The notes: a model not told the origin generated them from the sequence alone. DNA of 64,000 bases from Centropus unirufus (GCA_013397695.1 VYZI01000029.1:4737918-4801917); one strand, 5' to 3'; shown: positions 39,212 to 52,281, counted from the first letter of the stretch. A program made the numbers and translations.

Positions 39212-40141
39212 TTTTATCTCCTCTTGCTGTATACCTGCAAATGCCACTCCACAAAGACTTTAGAAATAGCTTTGGCTCCATAAAAAAAAAGAAGACTTTA
39301 AAGACTTTTAAAAAATTTGCAAGCAAAACAATCAGCTTTTCTTGATTTTCACTAATGGTCCCAAGAGCTTTTCTGGACAACAGAAGAAAAAACAATTGAA
39401 AATGACAGGGCAGAGGAGAGGCACCTTTCCCCGGTTGATATCTTTTCGATTTCCAAGTTCATCCTGCTTAAATCATCCTTCTGTTTACATGTCAGCGTTT
39501 CTCTTCTCAAATCAATCATCTTCAGAGAAGGAATGGAAACCTAAGGGATTTTTCTCCTTATGGAGAAAAGGTACGCCCCAAATCAAAATCTTTGGAGTAA
39601 GTTGACAGTAGTTGCTATACTAAAAGAAAAATAAACACAAAAGCAGTTACTGAGATGAACCTGTGCTTCCAGTTCAACAAACACAATGAAAATAGGGAAA
39701 CGCCTGCTGTAACCAAGCGAAGCAGGACTTAGAGCAACTTCTTTATTCAAAAATTGAGTCACTTCTTCCTTCCAATAGAGCACGAGTTTGAAACCCAAGT
39801 GAGCGCTCGTTGTTTGCTGTGGATTTGTCTTATTTGCCTGGTTTTGCCAGAGAGGATCATTTCTTAATAAAAGCACTGGCTAACAAAGCAAACATAGAAT
39901 CACTTCGCAGTTCAATCTTTAACAAACTGCCTGTAGCCTGCGGCAAACCAGAAATTTCATATTTAGTTTCTCTTCTAGAGCACGGGGAAAATATTAATAG
40001 CAACTCTTCTTTGCAAGTCTTTACCTGCCCTGTTCATTTAGGCTGAAAGAAATTTGAGGACTAAACATTTCTTACCTGTATCAACAGTGCTTAGCTTAAA
40101 ATTATAGATGGTCTTAAAATGATAGTAAGTACCAATATTGT

Positions 40142-40271
40142 TATTACTATATGCATAGTAATATATCAGATATATTACTGTATATACACTATATATACTA
40201 TACTATACACACACTATATACACATAGACACACTACATATATTACTATATATACACACTATATATAGTAAT
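40142..40271. repeat. AT-rich repeat block with perfect hairpins
   Basis: A TATATAC/ACTATA-type low-complexity block containing at least two perfect inverted repeats. At 40142-40163 there are 9-bp arms TATTACTAT/ATAGTAATA around ATGC. At 40241-40271 there are 13-bp arms ATTACTATATATA/TATATATAGTAAT around CACAC. Both share the ATTACTAT arm. Confidence 0.93.
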
Positions 40272-40624
40272 CCTACCAAACTGATGTCTTTGAGAATAGA
40301 ACTGTGGGAGCATAGTAGCATAGTTCTGGGCAAACAACTGTGAGATCTAAAGATTCACAAACTCTGGGGATGTTATAGAGGCAGTAAGGCACAAAGCAGG
40401 GCACTCTTCTGACTTCTGCATACACAAAAACATGGGAAAAAGAAAACTGCTCTGGAGCAGTTATCCTGCCTAGTGGTCACAATGGAACCAAGTGAAGCCA
40501 AATTGCTGCATGTTGGGCTACAATAAATGACGGGTCACATTTTCAATATACACTGCGTACTTTAAACTTCCCTTTCAAGCTTCTGCTCAGTGATGTACAG
40601 TACACACAATTATCACCTCCCTGT

Positions 40625-40812
40625 TCCATGGCTCTCTCCAGCTGACTACTATTATCACCTCTTTATTTCAGTATTTGGTTTCCTCTGCTTTGCTCCCTGT
40701 CTTTTCCTCCTCACCAAGCTCTAAGGCTATCACTTTTTCTCTTAGCTTCTGACATACACATTTCTTTCTCCTTTGAATTCCCTCTTCTTTTTCAACTTTC
40801 ATTCCTCTGCTT
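40625..40812. repeat. Pyrimidine-rich stretch
   Basis: C/T-biased sequence, for example TGTCTTTTCCTCCTC and TTTCTTTCTCCTTTG, with scattered purines. It is not a simple repeat. Confidence 0.6.
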
Positions 40813-41836
40813 CAGGAGCAAAGACCCAAATGCCACTCACCTTAACTCTCAGATTTAAGGATACAAACATTTGCTCCTGAAACGATTTGCTGCTATATGT
40901 ATTTTTAAACAACCTGCAGCCAATACAATGTTGTTTAATGGAAATATCACTACATCTATGTATTAGTAAAAAGATAGTTTAATGGATGTTTCTTTTATAG
41001 AAAATGATATCATTTCCCATTTCTTTGTTCTAAAAAGTGCTTTAAAATACAAAGTTCGGTAGACTGACACATATATTTAATCCTTCCCATAAATAGTTCA
41101 TAAAAAATACTACATTACATACTCTACTTGCAGAAGAAGCCACAAAAATGTGCATGGTAGTGACTCAGCAAGTTGGAGCTTATATATAGGCTTTATACAA
41201 AGATGGTAAAGCTTAAAGTAACAGAATAAAAAGCTGTAAGTCCTACGATGCAAATAAAATTGCTTCCTGTGGGAAACAAACTTAAGGATGTGACTTGAAT
41301 ATTACAGCCGTTTTTTATAAAGAAGAATTTCCTTTCTAGGTATATTTGAACTTTCTATACCATCCACCATGCCAGCCTATAGTACTTTATGAGATACCAG
41401 GAGCACTAAACCTGGTGCATTACCATAAGCAATGTTATTATTCGAAGCAGACGTCACTTCTGTCCTGCAGAGGAATGGGCAACAATACCAACTCTTATTT
41501 GCATCCTTAAAATAATTTGCAAAAGGCAATTTGCCTCTTCATTACAACTGAATGAACAGGATGCTGAAGCACCCAGCAAGCCAAGGGGACAAACGCAGTC
41601 TGGTTTGGTGCGGTTGCTGCCCTGCCTGGGACACTTCATAACCAGAATCGGGCACGGTGCTATAAACCCACCAACAGCCCACACAGTTTTTCTAACCATT
41701 GTTACAAAGCCCCACATAATTAGCAAGCACAGCGCTACTTAAGACTTATAAAAAAATGCTTTTGATCAAATACTACATAATTTCTCTCAGATTTTTCAGG
41801 AAAACAGTAGCAGAACTAGGAAAAAAATGGAAATTG

Positions 41837-41849
41837 AAAAAAAAAAAAA
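41837..41849. repeat. Poly(A) run of 13
   Basis: A short A homopolymer after AAATTG, with nothing else attached. Confidence 0.9.
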
Positions 41850-44635
41850 GCCTTAAAGATACCAATTAGTACTGCAACAAAGACGTAAGAGGATATATTG
41901 GCCATTGCTCTGCCTTTTGCCATTTTGAGAACTCTTTGTCCTGTTTCTCCACAGTCTGAGCGTTTTTGCTGTTCAGACAACTGTGGTGTCAGAGGAAGGA
42001 AAAGCGTCACCTCAGTCATGCTTAAGGTCTTTCTGAAAGAAACAGACCCCTCTGAAAGGTGGTAGCTTTTCCTGAGTAAGCCACCAGGCGGGGACCTTGG
42101 TGCTTTAGGTAAATGTCCAAAGGCAAAAAGCAATAATTACAGACCTGCACGAGTAATGGCAATGACTTACACATCTACTCAAAAGCCTAAGTCACACTGC
42201 ATCATGAATTTGAGTCTCTGGTATTTGAGTAGTTGCTAAAGCTGAACATGGGTTTTACTTATTTTGTATCTCTGTGGGAAAGTAAAAATGTGGGGATTAA
42301 ACTGAACAGCCAGGCAGACATCAAATTATGTCAAAGCCCACCACGAGCAAACGTAATTCCCAAGGTCATCCACAAATCCTTAATTTATGCTCATCAGCAT
42401 TTATAAAATATTACTGCTGTGGCACTACCTCAACATATATCTGAATACGAAATGATTTTTGCAGAAATGGTACTTGTTTTCAAATACAAAGACATGTGAA
42501 AAGACAGCAATTAACACAGAAAAAAAAAGTTACTTTTAAAAAGTGGTAATTTGTTACAAAGATAATGTCAAAATATTTCCTTGTATTAGCTATTCCTACA
42601 GTGATAATGATCTCAGGATACAGGGAAGAAGCAATATTTTTTATTCCACCAACTTCAAGGGCTGGAAAAAGCATCTAAGCTTTTGGGCTCAGATTCCCCT
42701 CATCGGGTCTGCTGATTCTTCTGGTATTGTGTCCATGTGAAATAACCCACTTTCCAACAATGATAAACAGGTAAACATCTGGTTGGTGCATATGTCTTCA
42801 ATTGAAGGGAAAGCTGTCTGCCAAGCTTCAACCAAGCAGATCATAGGGCTGTGAAAAAAAAGGAATCTAAAAGGATGGAATCCAGTTGCTATAGCGGCAA
42901 ATTAAACAAATAAATGAGATACCATGGAATGCTGCAAAATATTTGTGGTCTGATTAAGTCATCTTTGCCACATGTGTGAATACTAGCAGCACAGCTTACT
43001 GAAGTGGTACTGTATAGAAGGATCCCACTTTTCCTGCATGTCCGTTCCAATTCTTATCCATGTCTGAGGACACACAACCCTGCATTTGCCTGTAATCATA
43101 AGGCATAGTCCCTTAAATACATACAACAGACAATAAATATTAAATTACTATACCTTCAAACAGATAACTTGCATCCTTCCCAGCGTTTGCATGGCCTACT
43201 AAATAGACAAAGCTTTTTGTAGTGATTCCCTCTAGGATGGCTTGCCTGTGGACTGCTCTAGAGTACCCAACCTGCAGCCAGCAGCCGGCAATACTAAATC
43301 TTCAACATAAGCAATCCTCCCCCTGATACATTATTTTTTCCCACTGAAACGTTCTCTTTTCTTGGTAGAAGATACTATTTGAATGCACTCATCATTAATC
43401 AGAGAAATATAACATTTGCTCTTTCATTCTACTATCCAGCCTATGTCATCTGGAAAAAAAACTCAGGAGCCCCCTGCCCCCCAATATCTATTACGCCAAA
43501 ACATAAAACAAGTGTCTGATTCTAGCTGAGACAGAAGAGAGGATATATAGATTTTCATAAAAAATGCAAACCAGTTATTAATGTATTTTGCACTGATTTT
43601 AAACAACATTTATTTACATCTATAACCTGCAGACGCCATATCAGATAAATCATGTAGGAGCACCAGAGAATGGCACCAGCTTAAGCAGCTGCAAAAGAGC
43701 TGTGTGTGGCTCCAGCAGTGACTAGAGCGAGCAATATAAGCTACACAGAAATTGACTGTTAAAACAAAACCAGCATTCCTAATATTTTCAGAATTATGGG
43801 AAGAAACCAAATGTGTTTCCATCCCACGCTGCTGCTGGTTTAATAAACAGACTTAGCAGTCCAGGGCCAAGCCCTGCTTCTAGGAAAACATGCTCCACAC
43901 CCAGAGAAAGGCAGAGAGGCCGAGGTTCCCTTTGCAATGATCTTTGGGGGCTTTTCTTTGGTCATTTGTTTTGCGCCCACAGTAATCACTTTACCAAACT
44001 GATTTTACTTTTGTATGAGTGACTCCTGCTGAAAATGTGACTTAGGGCTTTTATTATCAGTGTTATTACTATGTTATCTCCAGAGTCACACCTAAGTTTC
44101 TCTGCTAAAGCAAGGTGGTTTTAGATACCAACAGCATACCTTCTCATCTCTGGTGCATCAAATACGTCATCTTCCAGCACTCCCGTAGCCCTGAGCAAAC
44201 AGCCCATCTGTTCAAATGCAACTCACACTATGAAAAAATAAGGCACGTTCTGGACAAGCCTGTTTTCAACGGCAGGACTGGAGTTTTGAGGATTAAACAG
44301 CTGAAATACTGTATGACATTGTAACAGAACTACAGACAGGGATGCAAAGACATCAGTGCATTCCTAGAGACAGCCCACAGATCCGAATGGACACTCGGGT
44401 TGTACTGTTGCACAGCTGCAGGTGGTTTTACTCCTAAGAATTTCACAAGGATTTGGAGCTCCTGCCGTATCACTGTGCGAGTGCTACTTCACCTACCCTG
44501 TAAACCTACATCCAACAGCAACAGAAGCAATTGTCCTCTCACAGCAGCATCAATAAGCTGCTTCCTTGCTCTTGACTCCATTAATTAATAGATCTCAGGG
44601 AAAGTTTCCCAGGGAAGCCATAGAAAGATATGGTA

Positions 44636-44960
44636 CAAAAATATATTATTTTCCTCTTTCTCATGTTTCCTTATTTCCTTGCTCAGCCTTTCCTCATCCT
44701 TCCCCCCTCAGATCCTCTTTATCACTTTGAGTCTCTTCCAGATTATCTATATTATTCTTTGACTCCTCTTTTATTCACTTGCCTCATCTGTTTTCTTTTT
44801 TTTTTTCTTCTTTTTAGGTAGTAATTGGAACAGTAACAGTTGACTTTTTGATTTCGCTCTTTTCCTCTCGCCTGTCTTTTCCTCTCATACAGCTATCTTT
44901 CCCCAAGTTCCTTTTTCATGCTCTCTTCCTGACTGAATCCCCTTCTTCCCTCCTTTGGCA
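44636..44960. repeat. Pyrimidine-rich stretch with a T12 core
   Basis: About 320 bases of strongly C/T-biased sequence, with TTTTTTTTTTTTCTTCTTTT near 44790. It ends in TTTTTAGG, which looks like an acceptor but lies on the strand opposite to AIG1 and is not followed by recognisable coding sequence. Confidence 0.65.
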
Positions 44961-47182
44961 GTCACTCCTGTGCTTTGGTGTTGACACTACACACTCATCC
45001 TCTGTGCTAACAGACTGAGCAACGTGACCTTGTCAACAGAAGAATGCAAAACTTCAACAAGGATCTCATCTGGGGTCTTCAGCTTTCAGACTTTCCACTT
45101 GCAATGCTCACACCTAGAGCAAGGCTGGCTTAGCAGCTACTAAGTACTCAGAGATAGTTTAGAGAAGGTCCCTGATTAACGTACACTGGGCTCATTTTAC
45201 CAGGAGGAGCCTGAGTGTGTGTTTGCTCTAGATTGCTGGAAACAGCAAATAATCACAAACATTTGGCATCCGTGTTCAGTTAGAAAGCTGTCTTCACCTT
45301 CGCCTGATGAGCCACTTCTGGCAGAACATTGTGAAGGCCACCTTCCTATTTCATGAAAACTGCTGTGCCATGACTGTATTAGGTAAAGGAGTTTTCCTTG
45401 TGCTCCCAGAAGATGCCGCTCAGCTAATTTGCTCTTCTTTACCTAGCAGCCTCTCTCAGCTTTCAGGTGCTCTGCTATCACAGGGTTTGACACGCTACCA
45501 ATTTCCAAGCCCTTCACATAAGTAACAGAAAATCTTAGTCTTTTAAGCTGCTGCGGTTTTTTCCTCCGAGAGGGGGGGATAATTGGTATCACTGTATTCA
45601 TGCTTCAGTGGTGAAACTGGCAGATCATGAAATTTCAGAGCCATGTAAGCGCAGCATGAACATACAAGGAGTGTACAAATCCAACGTTATTTTCATAGGT
45701 TTTGCAACTATTCCGAGTCCCCAGGCAACCAGCTTCCACTGCTGTTCTTTCCATCAGGCAGATATTTAAATAACGGCCATCTAGAAGTGGGTATTCTGCT
45801 GGAAACTATACTATGATTTTTTACCCGGTTTTTATCAGAAAACTTTGCAAGTTCTGTAACAAGTGGGAACTACTTCCTCAAGCACTGGAGATTTTATTTA
45901 ACCCTACCACAGGAAAATACTATAGATATGTTAAGAAGAGCTCTTGAGCTGGAATATCCTTGAAAATCTTAAATTGGATTCAGACACAGATCTCAGAAAA
46001 AGGGTAAGTACCTTCTAGACGTAGAAGCATAAGGCATTACCAAGGTGCAGTGAGTTGTATAAAAATAGCCTGTGCACGGGATGTTGCTGTATTAGGGAAA
46101 CATCCTCAAGAAGTAATAACGCACTGTTTCAAATGAGTCATTCCCGAGAAGGATTTGTAGGGCAACACGCTAGATGGAAACTGCTGAAAGAAAGGACATC
46201 TCCTTGTTTGTACATCAGAGCGAGTACAGTACAGCAACCGACCCAGCTAACAATGGAGAGAAGGGTTTGACAAGAAACTCACCCCTTCTGGACCTTCCAA
46301 TCATTCTGTGTCAGGTTACTATGAATTTTGATCTTAGCATGGTTTTTCCACTATTCTACTTGTTGAATCAACAAGGGAAAAAGCTTTCCATGAGAAAAAA
46401 AAAAGGAACAAACAAGCCAAGGCCACTAGACCTAAGACAAGGAAGTACAACAGTTGGAAAGATGGCCAGAGGGACTCTGCACCACTCTTTGGTGTGCTGA
46501 GCTTTTCGGCTGAGCAGCCAACAACAGGAGAAGCGAGTCAACTTGTGAAATAAGTAGAGATGTATCACTCAGACAGGATCCTTCCTCTCTATAACTTGCC
46601 TTCATCTCCTACTTCTCCCAGGTTTTATGCATTCTTTTGAACATAGGGACAGAGGGCTTGTCTTTCTAGGAACACAGTTGTTTACCAAATGTGGCATAAA
46701 AAGAACAGAGAACAAAAGTGGAAGAGGTCACAGGTTATAGATTCCAGTGGCACAGAACCCATAATGGATTTTCCAGCTCTAACGAGGCACAGCACATTCC
46801 CCTTCTCCCTTTCATGACCTCTCCTCTAGACTTTTCATTTGAAGACAACCTTTTGTTTCTGACCTCTAAAGCCATTAAATTCCTAAGCAACTAATATCTA
46901 TCTCTGTATTTTACTTTCCATGCCACAAACAAAAGATGATTCACATTTTTGAGCAGCATTTGGGACAGCGTCTGTGAAAAAACAAAGCCGGGCTCTTGCT
47001 GAAACGGTATGTGAGCTTGGACAGATGTTGTATGCAGTCCTGCCGCGTAACCTGGCTCAAAATCAGCAATGCTCAAATTTAAATTAATTCAGTCTACAGA
47101 GCTGTTTGTGTGGGCATCGCATAGAATCGGGGTAACCTCTAGTTTTATAGTCTGTGCTATTACTGAGGAGAATGTAACTTGA

Positions 47183-48126
47183 TCCATGGATCACAAGTGG
47201 TGTTCCCCAGAGTGCAGTGCAGGGTCCATCCTTGTTCAATCTATTTTTCAATGACCTGTCTGAAGGAATTGAATGGAGCCTTGGCGAGTCCATAGATGAC
47301 ACTAAGTTGGGAAGACATGCTGTCTGCTTGATGGTAGGGAGGCTCTTCAAGGGGATCTGGACAGGCTGGACCGATGGACCGAGACCAATGGGATGAGATT
47401 CAACGAGAATAAATGCTGGGTCCTGCACTTGGGACACAACAGCCCCGTGCAGCGCTACAGGCTTGGGGAAGAGTGGCTGGAGAACTGCCTGGAGAAGGAC
47501 CTGGGTGTGTTGGTTGACAGTCCACTGAACATGAGCCAGCGTGTGCTCAGGTGGCCAAGAAGGCCAATGGCATCCTGGCCTGTATCAGAAACATCGTGGC
47601 CAGCAGGACCAGGGAGGTGATTCTTCCCCTTGACTCAGCACTGGTGAGGCTGCATCTCGAATCCTGTGTTCATTTCTGGGCCCCTCACTCCAAGAAGGAG
47701 GTTGAGGTTCTGGAGCACATCCAGAGAAGGGCAATGAAGCTAGTGAAAGGGCTGGAGAACAAGTCTTATGAGCAGTGGCTGAGGGAGCTGGGATTGTTCA
47801 GCCCGGAGGAGGCTGAGGGGGGATCTTATCACTGCCTACAGCTGCCTGAAAGGAGGTTGTGGAGAGGTGGGTGCCAGTCTCTTCTCCCAAGTGACAGGGG
47901 ATAGGACAAGGAAGAATGGCTGCAAGCTGTGCCAGGGCAGGTTCAGATTGGACCTTAGGAAAAAATTCTTCACTGAGAGGGTCATCAGGCACTGGAACAG
48001 CTGCCCAGGGAGGTGGTGAAGTCACCATCCCTGGAAGTATGTGCTAGGGGATATGGTTTAGTGGCAGAAAAGTATGGCTGGACTTAATGATCTTGGAGGT
48101 CTTTTCCAAGCTGGTGATTCTATGAT
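47183..48126 (+). mobile_element. CR1 LINE fragment covering RT palm to 3' tail
   Basis: About 944 bp of CR1 in plus orientation. It begins near the SGVPQ-type motif of the RT (plus text CACAAGTGGTGTTCCCCAG), passes the catalytic region, and ends CTGGTGATTCTATGA. The FADDTKLG catalytic block reads SIDDTKLG here, so the metal-binding region is degraded. Frames shift between 47393-47620 and 47551-47904, where ILACIRNIVASRTREVILPL and GLFSPEEAEGG are readable. It is 5'-truncated and dead. Confidence 0.94.
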
Positions 48127-48674
48127 CACCCTGTCCAGTCCCACAACAAAAAAGTGCAATCAACAAGCTTATAAGAACCCTATTACTATGACACACTACT
48201 TTTAAACCGTCCAGGTTAGCCTTTAATTAAAAATTCCTAATGCTGATAGAGATCAGACAGACAACTATCAGAAAATGGGGAAGACTATTTCCAGCAGCAA
48301 ATATACCTGTGGAATTAAAGATGGATATGGATTTAAAGTGCAGGACAGTCTCAGGAGCACAAAAGACATGTTTAATGAAATAGTTGGGGAATTTGGCAAC
48401 TAGAATTGCAGCTAGCAAAGACGAATGAATCTGCATCGGTAATAAATACAAGAAGTGAGCTTCAGAAAGAGACTAAGGATGAAACACTGCCCTGGCCTCC
48501 AACAGCAATCTTTAGACAGGTTGTTCTTTCTACTGACAGAAGCTTAACCTCACCTACTCAGATGTGCTTCTTCACATCGTAAACAGAGATGAAATTCTTG
48601 TCCTGCTCAAACTGACTGCAACCTTGCCATTGATTTCCCCTGGTCATTTCTCAAGCCATAGCAATACCACTGGT

Positions 48675-48700
48675 TATGGATGAATCAATATGGATGAATC
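48675..48700. repeat. Short direct repeat TATGGATGAATC x2
   Basis: Two identical 12-mers separated by AA. Confidence 0.9.
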
Positions 48701-49589
48701 TGACAGAGATGATGATTATATCAGCTTTCTGGCACGGTGCAACTCTATTAGTGATGCCTTTCTCAGGTATGTGAATCTGCGGGTATGAGGTACCAGCTGG
48801 TACCACAGAGGACCATTTAACACATAGTAGACAGGATTATATTTTTAACTGCTACGGTATGCATATATTTACATAAATAACCGAAATACGGTTCTTGACA
48901 GCATATGCAATTTTACAGTAAATAGTTCATGGCTTTTTTGAGCCCCTCTCCATTTCTACGAAACTTTATAAACAATATTGACTCGGTAATGGGAATGCAC
49001 AGCTCTGTAGTTCATTTCCCTCATGTTTTCCATTTCTAGACAGGAATTTAGATGTAGAAAAAGCATTCTATGAAAGAGAAATATTTCTGAGAATTAGCAA
49101 AACATTACAGTGTATGCCAGAATATGGGGGTTTTTAACCTTAGACAATGTTGTAACTGCAGATAAGGGATGGGAAAGGGGGAGAAGAAAAAGGATGAAAA
49201 CTAATTACTAAAACCTAGCAAAGCAGCCCAAACCACTTCTGCTTGGGCTAATGCATTAAACTGGACCAGCACTTCCGACAAATTCTTCATACAGCCTTCA
49301 AGACAGTCACCTTAAAACACTTATAAAGTATGAAGACTCTCAAATATTTTGATACCTGCCCATATTGCTAATGGAAATATGACTGCTATTGTTAGAGCCG
49401 TATTTCATGACTTTTTACTCCTTTTCCACATGTGGATTTTGCAGGTTGATGTTGACAGTAGAGTGAGTGGTTACAGCTGGTCATAATACGTCTGTCAGAA
49501 AAGTCTGCAAACATGACTTTTCAGCTAGGGTGAGGAATTTTTTTTACTGTGCAAAATGTATAGTTTTAAATTTTCCACTTTTTGCTTTG

Positions 49590-49603
49590 TTTTTTTTTTT
49601 TTT
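49590..49603. repeat. Poly(T) run of 14
   Basis: A homopolymer preceded by TTTGCTTTG. No mobile element is recognisable next to it. Confidence 0.9.
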
Positions 49604-50477
49604 GTGATAAATATATGTGTAAGTAAACTGCTATGAAAAACCTGGAAAGAGTGTTCACAGGGGTAGTGATATTTGAGCTCAAATCCTCAGGAAATGCACC
49701 ACACACTGTGAGGGAAGCTCACAGAGAGGAGAGATTCATCAGCAACGCTGCAGTAGCAAAAGGACCCACCTCTCAGTGACAGATTTCACTCTCCCAAGGG
49801 TGATGAATCTTTTGTGTGCCATTTGTTGCCTGAGACCAGGCTCCAGCACAGCTATCCTTGCGTTCAGAAAAATTATCACTGAAATGTACACTGCTGCTGT
49901 CAAAACATACAGGAAATATAGGAACAAATGTTTATTTCATTAAAAAACAATAGCCAAGGAGGCCAACTTTCTGAAAACTGTATTCCCAGAGGTCCTACCC
50001 TTTCACCAAGGGGACCTCTATCATATTCTATAGAATTTGCCATGTCAAGATTGTAACTACTATTAAGTGAGGTGCTGGCGCTCTTAAGGCAGTTTAAGAA
50101 CCCTTTCACATTATGATGGGCAATGCATCAGAATTAATTAGTATGAAAGCTGGTGAGGCTAAAATCATGGCTGGGACATCAGAAAGAATTAGACTGAAAG
50201 GTGGTGAAAAGCCCAACAGCTATAAGATTTCTCTGTGACCGAGCTAAAGGAACACTTGCATAAATGGAGATTGACATAGCAAACGACTCCCTTACCAGAC
50301 ACTTTCAAAAATGCTTTCTGCAGTATTTCAAGTTGAAAAAATGTCTAAGATGCTTGTATGCAATTCATTTCAGCAAACTCCATTATGTCCAAAACTCTCA
50401 AACAAAAGCCCTCTCTGAATATTTCTGTTACGTGTACATTTCTACAGAGCAAGATGAGCTTGGGTTGCCTTTTACAG

Positions 50478-50856
50478 CATCACAGATTCATTTAGGTTGG
50501 AAAAGACCTTTAAAATCATCAAGTCCAACCATAAGCTTAACGTTGCCAAGTCCACCGCTAAACCATCTTCCTACACACCACGTCCACACATCTTTTATAC
50601 ACTTCCAGGGATGGCGACTGAACCACTTCCTGGGCAGCCTGTTCCAATGCTTGATTACCCTTTCTGTGAGAATTTTTTGCTAATATGCAGTCTAAACCTT
50701 CCCTGGTGCAACTGTAGGCCATTCCCTCTTGTCCTGTCATTTGTTACCTGGGAGAAGAAAGCAACGCCGCCTCACCAAAAACCTCCTTCCAGGTAGTTAC
50801 AGAGACCAATAAGGTCTCCCCTCAGCCTCCTTTCCTCCAGACTAAACAACCCCAGA
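50478..50856 (-). mobile_element. CR1 LINE fragment, diverged
   Basis: This minus-strand copy has its tail at 50478 (CATCACAGATTCATTTAGG) and a truncated 5' end near CTAAACAACCCCAG at 50855. The TTGGAAAAGACCTTTAAAAT and AGGTCTCCCCTCAGCCTCCT blocks are typical. Most RT codons are broken by stops and indels, so it is older than the copies at 20762 and 27563. Confidence 0.93.
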
Positions 50857-52281
50857 GTTGTGCCTGTTTTAGTTTTAGCACAGAGGAGACTTCCTGAATG
50901 CCTCAGGTCATTGACTGTCAACTGCTTCCCCATCTACCTTCACGAAAAATGTTACAGGTTTGGCACTTCCACTACGTGGAATGTCAGCTGGAAGAAATGT
51001 CATCAGACCTGGCACGGATGGGGTGTGGGGAAAAAAGTCAGTGTATGTATGGCTGACAGTGTCTGCAAGCGTTCAGTTTCTAACTGCAAAACTCAAGGGA
51101 GGACAGTCTGAACAAACACAGTAGGAATCATCACTTTGCTCAGCTCTAGACACACATAATATCACACCGGTCCTTTCAAAACAGCACAAAAAAGTACACT
51201 TTTCTAGCAGAAGCTGATGCTTCTGTCAGCAGCAACTCTCCTACTGCTCTTTTAACATACAACTTAGGGAACAAATAAATAGCCGTGCCATCTGCCCCAC
51301 CTCACAAAGGATCAATTTATCAAGCCCAGCAGTACTGGGCAAATCTTGATCTGCTGTAGTGCCACAGTACACGTACCCTGAAAGATGAGCTCTGCTGTCA
51401 TCTCCTGATGAACAGCAGGGCCAAATGATTTGCCATGCCTCGATAGGGAAAACAAAGGAATAATGAAATGTTGTGCACAGGTGCAACTAGAGAAGCTAAA
51501 ACAATGCTTTTCAGCTCCAAATGCTGCATAAATACCAGTAAGTACCTGATGGCAAAGTGTGGCCTTATCTTTACCTTAGGATATAGTTCAGAGAAAGCAT
51601 CCGTGACTTCATATACCAGAAAAGGATTAGAAGGTCTTAGTTCTTCTCAAAAAGCTGTGTTTATGCTTATCAATGCAGCAATTTTGAAGCTTTGCACTGA
51701 TGGATATAATCCCATGCTGTTAAAAATACTCAGGTACAGGTTCTGCTACACAAGCTTGGTGTCCTTGAGTAGTTATTACATTTTTTTCCCTAAAAACACA
51801 TAAGGTCAACAAGCATATTGGGATGTTTTGAACAAGGATTTTGACCTAAACATTTTCATCACACATTATATCATGGTAGAATGGTAAAGAATCATTCAAT
51901 TAAGTGTTCTTCTCGGTTTAGAGCCATGATATGTTCAATTCAGAGCTTCTGTTTTGTGGAGAGCTCTTTTTTAGTTCAATTTCCTCCTGTCCAGGGTGAC
52001 ATTGCTCTGGGAAACGTACCTTATCACAGAAAACAGCCAATCCCCTCATACTAGTTTGGGACATAGGACACGCAAGTTCAAATTTCCACTGTTTCAGCCT
52101 AATAGGGATTCAAATATGACTCAAATTGTTAAGGAAGGAAAGATGTTATTTTTGCTTGCAAACAACATTGTTTAATCACTTCTGAGGGCATCAGCTCTAA
52201 GTGTACACAGAGACATGCACAGGGAAATCACTGTCTGACCCTTTTGTTTATGCAAGGAAGCGTTTGTATTACTTTACTCAC
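50857..52281. other. Intron 3 proximal part
   Basis: Sequence directly downstream of exon 3 in gene sense, beginning with the GTGAGTAAAG donor. No element or further exon was recognised. Confidence 0.7.

Larger units (their letters stand above)
39212..47182. other. Intronic stretch of 8 kb, no gene recognised
   Basis: It contains the AT hairpin block at 40142-40271 and pyrimidine-rich stretches at 40625 and 44636. No CR1 copy was seen in these 8 kb, the longest CR1-free gap here. No exon was recognised. Confidence 0.6.
48127..50477. other. Intronic stretch, nothing recognised
   Basis: A/T-rich sequence with a 12-bp direct repeat at 48675 and the poly(T) at 49590. Confidence 0.65.
1..52281 (-). 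other. AIG1: AIG1 intron 3, open at the left edge (inferred)
   Basis: Everything to the left of exon 3 is read as intron 3, starting with the GTGAGT donor at 52281. I searched the minus strand by eye for the expected downstream AIG1 blocks (HTTVLPFI, HHQYPSR, the GYILW type and the VYPFLEH type) and did not find them. A short exon could still have been missed. If none is present, the intron exceeds 52 kb. It contains most of the CR1 copies listed here. Confidence 0.7.

Noticed and set aside
44770..44822. Plus-strand polypyrimidine tract ending TTTTTAGG as a splice acceptor
   Set aside because: It is on the strand opposite to AIG1 and is followed by non-coding-looking sequence.
47114..47150. 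CATAGAATCGGGGTAACCTC as another minus-strand CR1 tail
   Set aside because: Only about 20 bases resemble a tail and the rest does not continue as CR1.
1..52281. AIG1 exons 4 onward in the left part
   Set aside because: Searches by eye for the expected downstream blocks on the minus strand found no splice-bounded match. A short diverged exon may have been missed, so this is a weak negative.
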